Origin: Mycolicibacterium sediminis
Lineage (GTDB): Bacteria > Actinomycetota > Actinomycetes > Mycobacteriales > Mycobacteriaceae
Assembly (NCBI RefSeq): GCF_010731735.1
Contig: NZ_AP022588.1
Span: 5,394,001-5,458,000 of the forward strand
Reading direction: 5' to 3'
DNA: 64,000 bases
Made by a program: the position numbers and the translations under genes. Under the pieces are notes generated by a model. The model had not been told where the DNA came from, ran no database searches, and saw nothing but the letters and a program-made list of their open reading frames with translations. Positions within the stretch are counted from its first letter, which is position 1. Every line of letters starts with the position of its first letter. Positions 21,440 through 32,060 of this stretch are shown one piece after another.

Positions 21440-21882
21440 TTCGACCGACGGCGGGCGCGCGGCGAGGGACGCGATTCCAGCCATGACGTGAACCCGGTCA
21501 GGGCTCCGCGGTCGAGTGCGATCTCGTAGCCCCGACCGCGGTCCGTGCCCGTGTCGCGTAGTTCGAGCACGACGATCTGGTCGCTCATGATGTCGGTTTC
21601 GTCGCCTCGAGGCGCCCGTCGGGCGACCACCTCGAGTCCTCGACGTGGCAACCGTCGATCCGGCCACCAGCGGAAGCTCGACAACCGGTAGAAGCCCGCC
21701 TCGCCGCCCTTGTACCGCATGACGCCGTGGCGCCAGCCGTGACCGCCGACGGCAGGGGTATCACGCAGGATGGCGGCAGTGCCGCCCACCTGACGGAGTT
21801 TCCACAGCCGGTAGGACAGCGCAGCGACGACCAGGAGCAGCACGCCGACCAGCGCGACCATGAACCACATGGACGCGCTCAT
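21436..21882 (-). CDS. DUF2550 membrane-anchored protein
   Basis: 148 aa with one N-terminal transmembrane segment (residues 5-25) and a basic cytoplasmic domain containing GVMRYKGGEAGFYRL and SFRWWPDRRLPRRGLEV. This is the Rv1312-type DUF2550 family that always sits at the 3' end of the mycobacterial atp operon. Only 6 bp separate it from atpC. The tail is Arg/Ser rich. Function unknown; conservation next to atpC suggests a link with ATP synthase or the membrane, which is an inference. Confidence 0.88.
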   Translation of the reverse strand: MSASMWFMVALVGVLLLVVAALSYRLWKLRQVGGTAAILRDTPAVGGHGWRHGVMRYKGGEAGFYRLSSFRWWPDRRLPRRGLEVVARRAPRGDETDIMSDQIVVLELRDTGTDRGRGYEIALDRGALTGFTSWLESRPSPRARRRSN

Positions 21883-21888
21883 CGGCGG

Positions 21889-22254
21889 CTAGTCGAGTTG
21901 GCCTACGGCACGCAGCCGCGCACGGCCCCAGGCCGCAGTGCGCTCGTCGTCGGATTCCGAGTCCTGCTTCGCCTCGTCGGCGTTGACCTCGGACTCGAAC
22001 TGGGCGTTCTCGACCAGGATTCGCACCGCTTCGTCGGTGACGGACAGGAATCCCCCGTCGACCGCAATGCGCAGGTCGTCCTCGCCCTCGCGCTCGACGC
22101 GAACCATCGCGTCGTCGACGAGTTGAGCCACCAGCGGGATGTGCCGCGGCAGTATCCCGATCTCGCCCGCCGTGGTGCGGGTGAACACGAACGTCGCGTC
22201 ACCCGACCACAGCTCACGCTCCACGGCCACGATCTCGACGTGTATCTCAGCCAT
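21889..22254 (-). CDS. atpC: ATP synthase epsilon subunit
   Basis: 121 aa. Central-stalk subunit of F1 that couples rotation and modulates ATP hydrolysis. The N-terminal beta-sandwich starts MAEIHVEIVAVERELWSGDA and includes GEIGILPRHIPLVAQL. The C-terminal helical region is short, as in mycobacteria. It starts 33 bp after the atpD stop. Confidence 0.96.
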   Translation of the reverse strand: MAEIHVEIVAVERELWSGDATFVFTRTTAGEIGILPRHIPLVAQLVDDAMVRVEREGEDDLRIAVDGGFLSVTDEAVRILVENAQFESEVNADEAKQDSESDDERTAAWGRARLRAVGQLD

Positions 22255-22287
22255 GCCGCACCGCCTTCCGGAGGATTCGTGCGCTCA

Positions 22288-23721
<1,434 letters not shown>

Positions 23722-23746
23722 TTCTCTTCTTCGCTTCCTCGGGGGC

Positions 23747-24673
23747 TTACTTGGCGTCGGCGAGCGCGTTGGCGCCACCGACGATCTCGCTGATTTCCTG
23801 GGTGATCTGGGCCTGGCGCTCGCGGTTGGCTTCCAACGTGAGTGCCTTGATCAGGTCGTCGGCATTGTCACTGGCCGACTTCATCGCCCTACGGCGCGAA
23901 GCGGATTCGGACGCTGCGGCCTCGAGCAGCGCCGAGTAGACGCGGGTGGCGACGTACCGCGGCAGTAGCGCGTCGAACAGGGACTCCGCGTTGGGCTCGA
24001 ACGAAAACAGGGTCTGTGGGCCCTCGTCCGGTGCATCCTCGACGTACTCGACGACCATCGGCGCAATCCGGCGCGCCTCCGCCGACTGCGACAGCATCGA
24101 CTTGAACTCCGAGAAGACGATGTGCAACTCGTCGACACCAAGGATGCCGTCGTCGCCCGCGTCGTCGCCGTCGTCGTCCTGGCCGGACATGAACGCCGAG
24201 ACGAGAACCTCCGCGATCTCCCTGGCCTGCTCGTAGGTGGGGCGCTCCGAGAAGCCGCTCCACGACTCGATGACGTCGCGACCACGGAAGTTGTAGTACC
24301 CGAGCGCCTTCCGGCCCACGGTGTACACGACCGGCTGCTTGCCCTCGTCTCGCAGCAGTGCAAACAGTTCCTCCGAGCGGCGCAGCACGTTCGCGTTGTA
24401 CGCGCCGCACAGCCCGCGATCAGAGGACACCACCAGCACGGCTGCGCGCTTGGGTGACTCCCGCTCGACGAGCAGTGGGTGATCGAGTGCACTGGCACCC
24501 GCCAGCTCGGTGAGCATGTTGGTGATCTCGCTGGCGTAGGGCCGAGCCGCTTCGACTCGGGCCTGCGCCTTGGCGATTCGCGACGTCGCGATCAGTTCCT
24601 GGGCCTTGGTGATCTTCTTGATCGACCCGGCGGAACGGATGCGCCCGCGTAGCTCGCGCAGTGTGGCTGCCAT
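23747..24673 (-). CDS. atpG: ATP synthase gamma subunit with mycobacterial loop insertion
   Basis: 308 aa. The rotor shaft of F1, with N- and C-terminal helices forming the coiled coil (MAATLRELRGRIRS and the terminal region around IGGANALADAK-type sequence). Residues about 165-181 are an acidic insert, QDDDGDDAGDDGILGVD. This is the extra loop known from mycobacterial gamma subunits and reported to affect coupling and ATP hydrolysis. Only 7 bp from the atpA stop. Confidence 0.96.
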   Translation of the reverse strand: MAATLRELRGRIRSAGSIKKITKAQELIATSRIAKAQARVEAARPYASEITNMLTELAGASALDHPLLVERESPKRAAVLVVSSDRGLCGAYNANVLRRSEELFALLRDEGKQPVVYTVGRKALGYYNFRGRDVIESWSGFSERPTYEQAREIAEVLVSAFMSGQDDDGDDAGDDGILGVDELHIVFSEFKSMLSQSAEARRIAPMVVEYVEDAPDEGPQTLFSFEPNAESLFDALLPRYVATRVYSALLEAAASESASRRRAMKSASDNADDLIKALTLEANRERQAQITQEISEIVGGANALADAK

Positions 24674-24680
24674 CGGTTAC

Positions 24681-26330
24681 CTAGTTCTTCTTCGGAGCCG
24701 GCTTGCGAACCTTGACCGATTCCTTCTCGACGTCATCGGGGTCCATGGCTTCGGTCTCCGACTCGTTGACGACGACCGAACTGCCGTCGGTGGCGGAGAA
24801 GCCCTTCTTGAACTCGTTGACGATCTTCTCGAGCGCCTCCTGCGCATCCTCCGGGAACTTCTTGGTCTCCCGGATCTGCGTGAGGGTGTCCTCGTGCGAT
24901 GCGCGCACGTGCTCGAGGAACTCGGTCTCGAACCGCTGCACGTCCTCGACCGGAACGGAATCGAGGTGTCCCTTGGTGCCGAGGAAGATCGCGACGACCT
25001 GCTCCTCGACCGACAGCGGGCTGTACTGGGGCTGCTTGAGCAGCTCGACCAGGCGGGCACCGCGCTCGAGCTGGGCCTTGGACGTGGGGTCCAGGTCAGA
25101 TGCGAAGGCGGCGAACGACTCGAGTTCGCGGTACTGCGACAGATCGAGGCGGAGCGAACCCGCGACCTCCTTCATCGCCTTGATCTGCGCGGCGCCACCG
25201 ACGCGGGACACAGAGACACCGACGTTGATCGCCGGACGCACGCCCTGGTTGAACAGGTCCGACTCCAGGAAGCACTGACCGTCGGTGATCGAGATGACGT
25301 TGGTGGGGATGAACGCCGAGATGTCGTTGGCCTTGGTCTCGATCACCGGCAGGCCGGTCATCGAGCCACCGCCCAGCTCGTCGGACAGCTTGGCGCACCG
25401 CTCGAGCAGACGCGAGTGCAGGTAGAAGACGTCACCGGGGAACGCCTCGCGGCCCGGCGGGCGGCGCAGCAGCAGCGAGATCGCGCGGTAGGCGTCGGCC
25501 TGCTTGGACAGGTCGTCGAACACGATGAGGACGTGCTTGCCGTCGTACATCCACTCCTGGCCGATGGCCGAACCGGTGTAGGGCGCGAGCCACTTGAAGC
25601 CGGCGGGATCGGAGGCCGGCGACGCCACGATGGTGGTGTACTCCATCGCGCCACCGTCTTCGAGCGCGCGCTTGACGCTGGCGATCGTCGTGCCCTTCTG
25701 ACCGATCGCGACGTACACGCAGCGCACCTGCTGCTCGGGATCACCGGTCTCCCAGTTCTGACGCTGGTTGAGGATCGTGTCGACGCAGACTGCCGTCTTG
25801 CCGGTCTTGCGGTCGCCGATGATCAGCTGACGCTGGCCGCGGCCGATCGGCGTCTGCGAGTCGATGGCCTTGATGCCGGTCTGCAGCGGCTGCTCGACGC
25901 CCTGACGCTGCACCACCGACGGTGCCTGCAGTTCGAGCGCGCGGCGCTTGTCCGTCTCGATGTCGCCCTGGCCGTCGATCGGCTGCCCCAGCGGATTCAC
26001 GACGCGGCCGAGGAAGCCGTCGCCCACGGGAACAGAGAGGACCTCGCCGGTCCGCTTGACCTGCTGGCCCTGCTCGATCTTCTCGAAGTCGCCGAGGATG
26101 ACCGCGCCGACGCTGTGCTCGTCGAGGTTCAGCGCCACACCGAGGACACCACCGGGGAACTCGAGGAGTTCCTGGGTCATGACCGAGGGCAGGCCCTCGA
26201 CGTGGGCGATGCCGTCACCGGCGTCGATCACGGTGCCGATCTCTTCACGCTCCGTGTCGGCGGTGAACGAGGATACGTAGTCCTCGATGGCGCCTTCGAT
26301 GTCAGAAGCGGAGATTGTCAACTCTGCCAT
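24681..26330 (-). CDS. atpA: ATP synthase alpha subunit with C-terminal extension
   Basis: 549 aa, the non-catalytic nucleotide-binding F1 subunit. Walker A GDRKTGKT at residues 172-179; the signature PAINVGVSVSRVGG is intact. The last 30-35 residues (from about VVNESETEAMDPDD to RKPAPKKN) are the mycobacterial C-terminal extension that is known to suppress ATP hydrolysis. A ribosome site GGTAGGAAG lies upstream of the ATG, and 71 bp separate it from the atpH stop. Confidence 0.97.
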   Translation of the reverse strand: MAELTISASDIEGAIEDYVSSFTADTEREEIGTVIDAGDGIAHVEGLPSVMTQELLEFPGGVLGVALNLDEHSVGAVILGDFEKIEQGQQVKRTGEVLSVPVGDGFLGRVVNPLGQPIDGQGDIETDKRRALELQAPSVVQRQGVEQPLQTGIKAIDSQTPIGRGQRQLIIGDRKTGKTAVCVDTILNQRQNWETGDPEQQVRCVYVAIGQKGTTIASVKRALEDGGAMEYTTIVASPASDPAGFKWLAPYTGSAIGQEWMYDGKHVLIVFDDLSKQADAYRAISLLLRRPPGREAFPGDVFYLHSRLLERCAKLSDELGGGSMTGLPVIETKANDISAFIPTNVISITDGQCFLESDLFNQGVRPAINVGVSVSRVGGAAQIKAMKEVAGSLRLDLSQYRELESFAAFASDLDPTSKAQLERGARLVELLKQPQYSPLSVEEQVVAIFLGTKGHLDSVPVEDVQRFETEFLEHVRASHEDTLTQIRETKKFPEDAQEALEKIVNEFKKGFSATDGSSVVVNESETEAMDPDDVEKESVKVRKPAPKKN

Positions 26331-26401
26331 GTTCTCGTCTTCCTACCTTTGTCCTTGATGAAGCGTGTGAGTCAGTGCCATCGGTCTCGCGCGAGCGCCC
26401 G

Positions 26402-27739
26402 TCAGTCCGGAAGCTGCGTCTCCGCGGCCGACAGCCGCGATGCGATGGAGCCGTCGATGACCTCGTCGCCGACGGCGATCGTCAGACCGCCGAGCAGTTC
26501 CGGGTCGACGGTGAGTTGAACGGCGACGGGGTGCCCGTAGATCCGGGTGAGCACCTCGGTGAGCCGGGTGCGCTGGGCATCCGACAGTTCTGCGGCGGCG
26601 GTGACGTGCGCGACGACCTCGCCGCGACGAGCCACCGCCAGTTCTGCGAGATCGATGACGGCTCCGTCGGCACGCTCGCCGCGGAGGAGTCCGACGGTCT
26701 GCTTCAGCAGCGCAACGGCGGTCGCGTTGACGTCCGCGCCGTCCGTCAGCACCTTGTCGAGCAGCTCGATCCGACCGTCGACCGGGGTCGTGTCATCACT
26801 CAGCAGGCTTGACAGTCGCGGCTCGGAGTCGAGCATCCGGCCGAACCGGAAGAGCTGATCCTCGACCTCGTCGACCTCTCCGGCCGCTTCGGCACGCTTG
26901 AGCAGCGCCAACCGTGCGGTGTGCTCGATGCCGTCGACGAGATCGCCCACGGCCGACCACCGCTGCGAGACGGCGGTACGAAGCAGTGCGAGTGCCGGGT
27001 CGCCCACCTTGCCGGACAGCAGTCGATCGACCAGCGCCACCTTGGCGGAGTTGTCGTCGGACGGCCCGGCGAAGTGCTTGTTGAGCGTCGGCTCGGTCAG
27101 CAGCAGCCGTGCCACCGACACCAGCTCGTCCGCCAGGGTGGTGAGACCGTCGGCATCGAGATCGGCTGCCACCGAGTCGAATTCGTTGGTCAGCGCCTCC
27201 AGGGCATCGCGGCTGGCCGCACGCAGCCGAGCCGAGGCGCCGGTCTCCAGGGAGACCTCCGAGGGCGCCATCTCCTCGAGTTCACCGAGGAAGCGATCGA
27301 CGGTGCCCGCCTGCGCCTCTGAATCGGAGACGTGTGCGCGCACCAACTCCGCCGCCTTCTGCACGGCCTCGTCACCGAGGCCGGCCCGCAGCTGACGGAT
27401 CAACTGCTGACGCATGAACTGAACCTGCTGTGCGCCCTGAGCCTTGATGCGCTCCGCCTCGGCGGACGCCTGCTCCTTGAGCTGAGCCTCGATGCGCTCC
27501 GAGTCGTGCTTGGCCTCGTCGGTGACCTTCTCCGACTCGGCCTTCGCGTCCTGCAGCGCCTTGGCGTGCATGGCATCGGCGTCGGCGAGCTTGCGGCTCG
27601 ACTCCTCGCTCTCGGCGAGCGCTGCGCGAACTGCGTCCTGCTGCTTCTGCATCAGGTTGCGCACGGGTGGGACGACCCACTTGTAGATGATGAACGCGAT
27701 GACCGCGAACCCGATGAGCTGTCCGATGAAGGTTGACAC
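26402..27739 (-). CDS. atpH: ATP synthase fused b-delta subunit
   Basis: 445 aa. Residues 1-25 form a membrane anchor (FIGQLIGFAVIAFIIYKWVV), about 30-165 a charged coiled coil of b-subunit type (KQQDAVRAALAESEESSRKL), and about 175-445 the delta subunit ending in LLGGLTIAVGDEVIDGSI. This b-delta fusion is characteristic of mycobacteria and close relatives and forms the peripheral stalk together with AtpF. The start codon of atpH follows the stop of atpF without a gap. Confidence 0.96.
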   Translation of the reverse strand: MSTFIGQLIGFAVIAFIIYKWVVPPVRNLMQKQQDAVRAALAESEESSRKLADADAMHAKALQDAKAESEKVTDEAKHDSERIEAQLKEQASAEAERIKAQGAQQVQFMRQQLIRQLRAGLGDEAVQKAAELVRAHVSDSEAQAGTVDRFLGELEEMAPSEVSLETGASARLRAASRDALEALTNEFDSVAADLDADGLTTLADELVSVARLLLTEPTLNKHFAGPSDDNSAKVALVDRLLSGKVGDPALALLRTAVSQRWSAVGDLVDGIEHTARLALLKRAEAAGEVDEVEDQLFRFGRMLDSEPRLSSLLSDDTTPVDGRIELLDKVLTDGADVNATAVALLKQTVGLLRGERADGAVIDLAELAVARRGEVVAHVTAAAELSDAQRTRLTEVLTRIYGHPVAVQLTVDPELLGGLTIAVGDEVIDGSIASRLSAAETQLPD

Positions 27740-28243
27740 TTAGGAATTCCCGCCCGTCTTGGCGTCGACACCGAGGATTCGGCTGGCCAGCTTGGCCGAG
27801 AGACTGTCGACCGATGACTCGAGTTCGGACTGTGCGGCCGAACCCTGTTGCGACAGCTGCTCGTCCGCTGATCGCACGGTGTCGGCGACCTCGCCACCGG
27901 CCTCGGCCCGCTTCTCCTCGATCACGCGCCGGCCCTCGTTGCGGGCCTCGTCGCGGATCGCGGAGGCCTCGCCGCGTGCATTCGCCATAGCCTTCTCGTA
28001 GTCGGCCTCGGCGGCCGCGACCTGCTCCGCAGACTTGCGGTTGTCCGCAGCAGTCTTGGCCAGCATGGCCTCACGTTCGGCGAGAACCTTGCTGACCGGC
28101 GGCACGACCCACTTCGTGATCACGCCGAGCACGATCAGGAAGATGAGCAGCACGGCGAAGAAGGTGCCGTTGGGCAGCAGAAAGTTGCTGCTTCCCCCGC
28201 CCTCTTCTTCGGCGGCGAGGATCGTTGCGGTCAATTCACCCAT
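27740..28243 (-). CDS. atpF: ATP synthase b subunit
   Basis: 167 aa. One N-terminal transmembrane helix (NGTFFAVLLIFLIVLGVITK, residues 25-45) and a long charged coiled coil of the peripheral stalk. It shares the KWVVPPVSKVLAERE-type sequence with the b part of AtpH, so the two pair as an asymmetric dimer. 9 bp after the atpE stop. Confidence 0.96.
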   Translation of the reverse strand: MGELTATILAAEEEGGGSSNFLLPNGTFFAVLLIFLIVLGVITKWVVPPVSKVLAEREAMLAKTAADNRKSAEQVAAAEADYEKAMANARGEASAIRDEARNEGRRVIEEKRAEAGGEVADTVRSADEQLSQQGSAAQSELESSVDSLSAKLASRILGVDAKTGGNS

Positions 28244-28252
28244 GTCGCTGAT

Positions 28253-28498
28253 TTAGCCGACCGGGGTGGCGAAGACGAACAGCGCCATGAAGGCGAGGTT
28301 GATGAAGTACGCCGCCTCGACCAGACCCACGGTGATGAAGAACGGGGTAAACAGTCGACCCTGAGCCTCGGGCTGACGCGCGATGCCGGAGATCAGGGCG
28401 TTACCGGCGATACCGTCACCGATACCGGCGCCGATGGCACCGCCAGCCATGATCAGTCCACCGCCGATGAGTGCGCCGGCAGCAATTGTGGGATCCAT
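28253..28498 (-). CDS. atpE: ATP synthase c subunit
   Basis: 81 aa, two transmembrane helices with the polar RQPEAQGR loop. The proton-carrying Glu61 is in GLVEAAYFINL. At the bedaquiline-binding positions I read Asp28, Glu61, Ala63 and Ile66, the same as in the drug-susceptible M. tuberculosis protein, with no Met63-type change. Only about three residues differ from the tuberculosis sequence as I recall it. 79 bp separate it from atpB. Confidence 0.98.
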   Translation of the reverse strand: MDPTIAAGALIGGGLIMAGGAIGAGIGDGIAGNALISGIARQPEAQGRLFTPFFITVGLVEAAYFINLAFMALFVFATPVG

Positions 28499-28577
28499 TT
28501 TCCATCCTCCTTGATAGCTGGTAGTGGTTCCTACCAGTGGTTTGTGTAGTCCTGCGGGTATCGGGTGGTGCGAGCCG

Positions 28578-29366
28578 CTAGTGGCTATCCTCGTGCTCCA
28601 GCTCCATCGACTGGCTGAAGTACAGGATCGTCAGCAGCGAGAAGATGAAGGCCTGGATCAGGCCGACGAAGAGGTCGAACGTCTTCCAGATGGCGTTGGG
28701 CAGCCACTGGATGTACCAGGGGAACATCGCGATCAGGGCGACGAGGATGCCGCCGGCGAAGATGTTGCCGAAGAGTCGCAGCGCCAACGAGATCGGCTTG
28801 GCGAGTTCCTCGACGATGTTGATCGGCGCCAGCACCGCGACGTGTCCCTTGACCACCGCCACCGGGTGACCGATGATGCCACGTCGCCAGATGCCTGCGG
28901 CGTGGTAGCAGACGAAGACGAACAGTGCGAGCGCCAGCACGAAGTTGATGTCGGCCGCGGGTGCCTTGTACAGCTCGGCCGCGGCACCGTCGGCGCCGCC
29001 GTACTGCAGCGGGAGCACCGCGAGCCAGTTGGAGATCAGGATGAACACGAAGATCGCCACCGCGAGCGGCAACACGAACGGTGCCACCTTCATGCCGATC
29101 GAGCCCTCGATCTGCTGACGCATCTGAATCGTCAGGGCTTCCCAGAACAATTGGACGCCGCCGGGCACGCCGGTCGAGGTCACCTTGGCGCGCAGGAAGA
29201 ACGCCAGCCCGATCACGATCACCGCGGTGATCGCCGTGGCGAGGATGGTGTCCCCGTTGAACGTCATGCCGAACAGCTCGAAGACCAGGGTGTGGTGCCC
29301 GACGTGGATCGGGGCGCCGCCTTCTTCTGCGGCGAGGACGGCGGTGCTCATCGTCTCAGTCATCAA
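28578..29366 (-). CDS. atpB: ATP synthase a subunit
   Basis: 262 aa, a polytopic Fo subunit with five or six membrane helices that forms the proton half-channels. The essential Arg lies in ISLALRLFGNIFAGG; the conserved C-terminal QAFIFSLLTILYFSQ is present. The ATGA overlap with the atpI stop shows translational coupling. An ATG one codon downstream (29363) is also possible. Confidence 0.96.
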   Translation of the reverse strand: MMTETMSTAVLAAEEGGAPIHVGHHTLVFELFGMTFNGDTILATAITAVIVIGLAFFLRAKVTSTGVPGGVQLFWEALTIQMRQQIEGSIGMKVAPFVLPLAVAIFVFILISNWLAVLPLQYGGADGAAAELYKAPAADINFVLALALFVFVCYHAAGIWRRGIIGHPVAVVKGHVAVLAPINIVEELAKPISLALRLFGNIFAGGILVALIAMFPWYIQWLPNAIWKTFDLFVGLIQAFIFSLLTILYFSQSMELEHEDSH

Positions 29367-29839
29367 TCCTTCGATTCCGTGGGTGCCACATGACGGTCTG
29401 CGCCCGAGCGCTCTTCCACGTCGAGTCCTTCACTGCGGATCTTTCGCATCACGGGGATGCTGGTGCTCATCACCAGGAGGGCTTGGAAGATCGCCAGGCC
29501 GAACAACACCGCGATGCCGCCGTGCGCCTTGAAGAAGAAGGCGATGGCCAGGCCGATCACGGTGATGGCGATCAGCCGGGTCGCCGAGTTGACGGCCATC
29601 TTCTTCTTGAGGGGATGGTCCCCGGCGGTGATGGCTTCGACGGCGCGACGCACCATGAGCGCGTTGAGCAAACCGAGACCCAGTCCGACGCCGAAGAAGA
29701 CGCCGTAGAGGGGCATCCCTCCGAACCAAAAGGTGGCAACGGCGAGGGCTGTCAGCGCCGCGCAGATGATGAGTAGACGGACCGGCCGAAAGGCCACTGC
29801 CGGGAACACCAACGGCGCATCCTGCGCTGGCGTCGTCAT
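29363..29839 (-). CDS. atpI: ATP synthase assembly protein I (AtpI-like)
   Basis: 158 aa with four hydrophobic segments (around residues 20-40, 43-63, 92-110, 112-132) and an acidic/polar tail. It occupies the first place of the atp operon as Rv1303 does in M. tuberculosis. AtpI proteins help c-ring assembly in other bacteria. Sequence conservation in this family is low, so the assignment relies mainly on topology and position. Confidence 0.85.
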   Translation of the reverse strand: MTTPAQDAPLVFPAVAFRPVRLLIICAALTALAVATFWFGGMPLYGVFFGVGLGLGLLNALMVRRAVEAITAGDHPLKKKMAVNSATRLIAITVIGLAIAFFFKAHGGIAVLFGLAIFQALLVMSTSIPVMRKIRSEGLDVEERSGADRHVAPTESKD

Positions 29840-30132
29840 TGCGTCACCCCAATCCCGCTTCCACGAGAGTCATTCCCCTTTGAATGAATAGCGATGCTCC
29901 GGTGCCGTGCCCGACGAGCGTATCGGAGGGCAGGCGGCGCGCTGGAATCACCCAAGGGGTAGCTCCCTATGTCGGTCGTTGTTCGGCGCCGATCGGTGTT
30001 TCCTGACCGATGGGCCGGGCCGGCAACCCGCGAGGTTTTTCGGGTTCTGCGAGTAACGTACCACAAGGTAGAGAGCCGAAACACGGTCCTACTACAAAAC
30101 GTCGTAATCAGTCGGGGCGAGTCCCGGTCGTT
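29840..30132 (-). promoter_or_regulatory. atp operon promoter/leader region (candidate)
   Basis: 293 bp between wecA and atpI without a gene. A possible promoter on the minus strand is TGTTTC (30083-30078), a 17-bp spacer and TACGTT (30060-30055, TAnnnT type). The transcript would then carry an AACCCG/CGGGTT hairpin (30025-30046) in a leader of about 200 nt. No recognised riboswitch. Tentative. Confidence 0.35.
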
Positions 30133-31338
30133 CTAGTCTGCGAAGTCGCTGGGAACGTCGCCACGTCGATTCAGCAGCGGAATGAGCGTGACGACGATGG
30201 CCACGACGATCGCTGCGAGCATGACCGCACCGGTGTATCTCGGGTCGAAGAAGATGGTGCTGGCGGCGCCGAGGGCCACGATCCCGACCCATAGATAGAT
30301 GAGCAGGACCACGCGCCGGTGGGAGTGGCCGATCTGCAGCAGGCGGTGGTGCAGGTGCATCTTGTCGGGGCTGAACGGACTGCGGCCCGCGCGGGTGCGG
30401 CGGACGATGGCCAGCAACATGTCGAGCGCCGGTACGAACATGACCGCGACGACGAGCAGGAACGGCGACAGCAGCGCGAAGACGTCTCGTGCCCCGTAGG
30501 CGTTCTGGGAGATGGGCCCGGCGGCAGTGGTCGACGCCGCGGCGAGCATCAACCCGATCAGCATGGATCCGGAGTCACCCATGAAGATCCGCGCCTCGTG
30601 GAAGTTGTGCGGTAGGAACCCGAGGCAGGCACCTGCGAGCACCACCGAGATGACCGCCGGCGGGTAGAACAGCACGTCCCCACCATGGTCGCGCAGTAGC
30701 CCGACCGAGAAGATGCAGATCGCCGCCGCGGTGATCAGGCCCAGTCCTGCGGCGAGGCCGTCGAGCCCGTCGACGAAGTTCATCGCGTTGACGATCGACA
30801 CGGTCAGCGCGAGCGTCAGCAGGATCGAGGTGACCTGGTCGAGCACGATCGTGCCGACCCCACCGATCGGGATGTAGAGCACGCTCCACGCCACCCCCAT
30901 GGTGACCAGGACGCTGGCTGCGGTGATCTGGCCGGCGAACTTCGTCAGCGCGTCCAGCCCCCACCGGTCGTCGATGAGACCGATGGCCATGATCAGGCCG
31001 CCCGCGACGACGACGGCGGGCATGCCCGACGAGTAGACGAAGCCCCGCGTCAACGCGGGCAATTGAGAGGCCAGCAGCACCGCGGCGACCACGCCGACGT
31101 ACATCGCGAGCCCGCCCATTCGGGGCGTCGGTTCGGAGTGGACGTCGCGTTCGCGCGGGTAGGCGACCGCTCCCCAGCGGGTGGCCAGCGCCCGCACCCA
31201 CCCGGTCGCGAAGTAGGTGATGATGGCGGCGGTCAACCCGACGAGCGCGAGTTCGCGGAGCGGAACTCCCGCGCCGCGGTCGGACAACGCGAGCAGGCCC
31301 TCCACCCGGTGAACCGTACTTGACCCGGCTGAGAGCAC
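30133..31338 (-). CDS. wecA: Undecaprenyl-phosphate GlcNAc-1-phosphate transferase WecA
   Basis: 401 aa, about eleven transmembrane helices. Transfers GlcNAc-1-phosphate from UDP-GlcNAc to decaprenyl phosphate, the first step of the arabinogalactan linkage unit in mycobacteria. Family motifs: GLIDDRWGLD (DDxxD-like), NAMNFVDGLDGLAAG, FMGDSGSML and the cytoplasmic KMHLHHRLLQIGHSHRR. It matches Rv1302 (rfe). 14 bp after the sua5 stop, so the two are co-transcribed. No good terminator is seen behind it. Confidence 0.95.
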   Translation of the reverse strand: MLSAGSSTVHRVEGLLALSDRGAGVPLRELALVGLTAAIITYFATGWVRALATRWGAVAYPRERDVHSEPTPRMGGLAMYVGVVAAVLLASQLPALTRGFVYSSGMPAVVVAGGLIMAIGLIDDRWGLDALTKFAGQITAASVLVTMGVAWSVLYIPIGGVGTIVLDQVTSILLTLALTVSIVNAMNFVDGLDGLAAGLGLITAAAICIFSVGLLRDHGGDVLFYPPAVISVVLAGACLGFLPHNFHEARIFMGDSGSMLIGLMLAAASTTAAGPISQNAYGARDVFALLSPFLLVVAVMFVPALDMLLAIVRRTRAGRSPFSPDKMHLHHRLLQIGHSHRRVVLLIYLWVGIVALGAASTIFFDPRYTGAVMLAAIVVAIVVTLIPLLNRRGDVPSDFAD

Positions 31339-31352
31339 CGAGGCCGTCGTCC

Positions 31353-32015
31353 TCAGTCTTCGACGGCCACCAGCACGTCCGGGTCGACGTCGAGCACCGC
31401 AGCGATCGCGTCCGCGGTGATGGGCCCCTGTCGCAGGACGCGCGGCTGCGGACCGGTCAGGTCGACGATCGTGGAGGCCGCCTGCCGCGCAGACGGTCCG
31501 GCTTCCAGGTAGACGTCGACGAGGTCACCGAGCTGGGCCTGGGCGTCGGCGGCGGTGACGGCAGCCGGTTGGCCCGACACGTTGGCGCTGGAGACCGCGA
31601 GCGGTCCGACCTCGCGCAGCAGCTCGATGGCGACGGGGTGCAGGGGCATCCGCAGCATCACGGTGCCGTTCGCGTCGCCGAGGTCCCACTGCAGCGACGG
31701 CGCCTGACGGACGACGAGGCTCAGCGCACCGGGCCAGAAGGCGCGGATCAGCTCGCGCGCGGTCGCCGGCACCGAGTAGACGAGGCCGTCGATCGTGTGC
31801 CAGGAGCCGACCAGGACCGGCACCGGCATGTCGCGCCCACGGCCCTTTGCGGCGAGCAGCGACGACACGGCGGTGCCGTCGAAGGCGTTGGCACCGATTC
31901 CATAGACGGTGTCGGTGGGCATGACCACCAACTGGCCGTCCTTCAAGGCACCGACCGCCGCCGCGATCCCCGCGGTGCGCCGTTCGGCGTCGGAGCAGTC
32001 GAACGACTGTGTCAT
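31353..32015 (-). CDS. L-threonylcarbamoyladenylate synthase (Sua5/YrdC/TsaC type)
   Basis: 220 aa. Makes threonylcarbamoyl-AMP from threonine, bicarbonate and ATP for t6A37 modification of ANN-decoding tRNAs. Motifs: QLVVMPTDTVYGIG, KGRGRDMPVPVLVG, SSANVSGQPA. Its length is that of the short, catalytic-domain form. I start at the ATG at 32015 (MTQSFDCSDAE), matching Rv1301 and preceded by GAGGCG; an ATG at 32033 adds six residues. 45 bp after prmC. Confidence 0.92.
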   Translation of the reverse strand: MTQSFDCSDAERRTAGIAAAVGALKDGQLVVMPTDTVYGIGANAFDGTAVSSLLAAKGRGRDMPVPVLVGSWHTIDGLVYSVPATARELIRAFWPGALSLVVRQAPSLQWDLGDANGTVMLRMPLHPVAIELLREVGPLAVSSANVSGQPAAVTAADAQAQLGDLVDVYLEAGPSARQAASTIVDLTGPQPRVLRQGPITADAIAAVLDVDPDVLVAVED

Positions 32016-32060
32016 GTCGCCTCGCACGAGCACTGGTCGAGTCTCATGGTCAGAAGTTTC

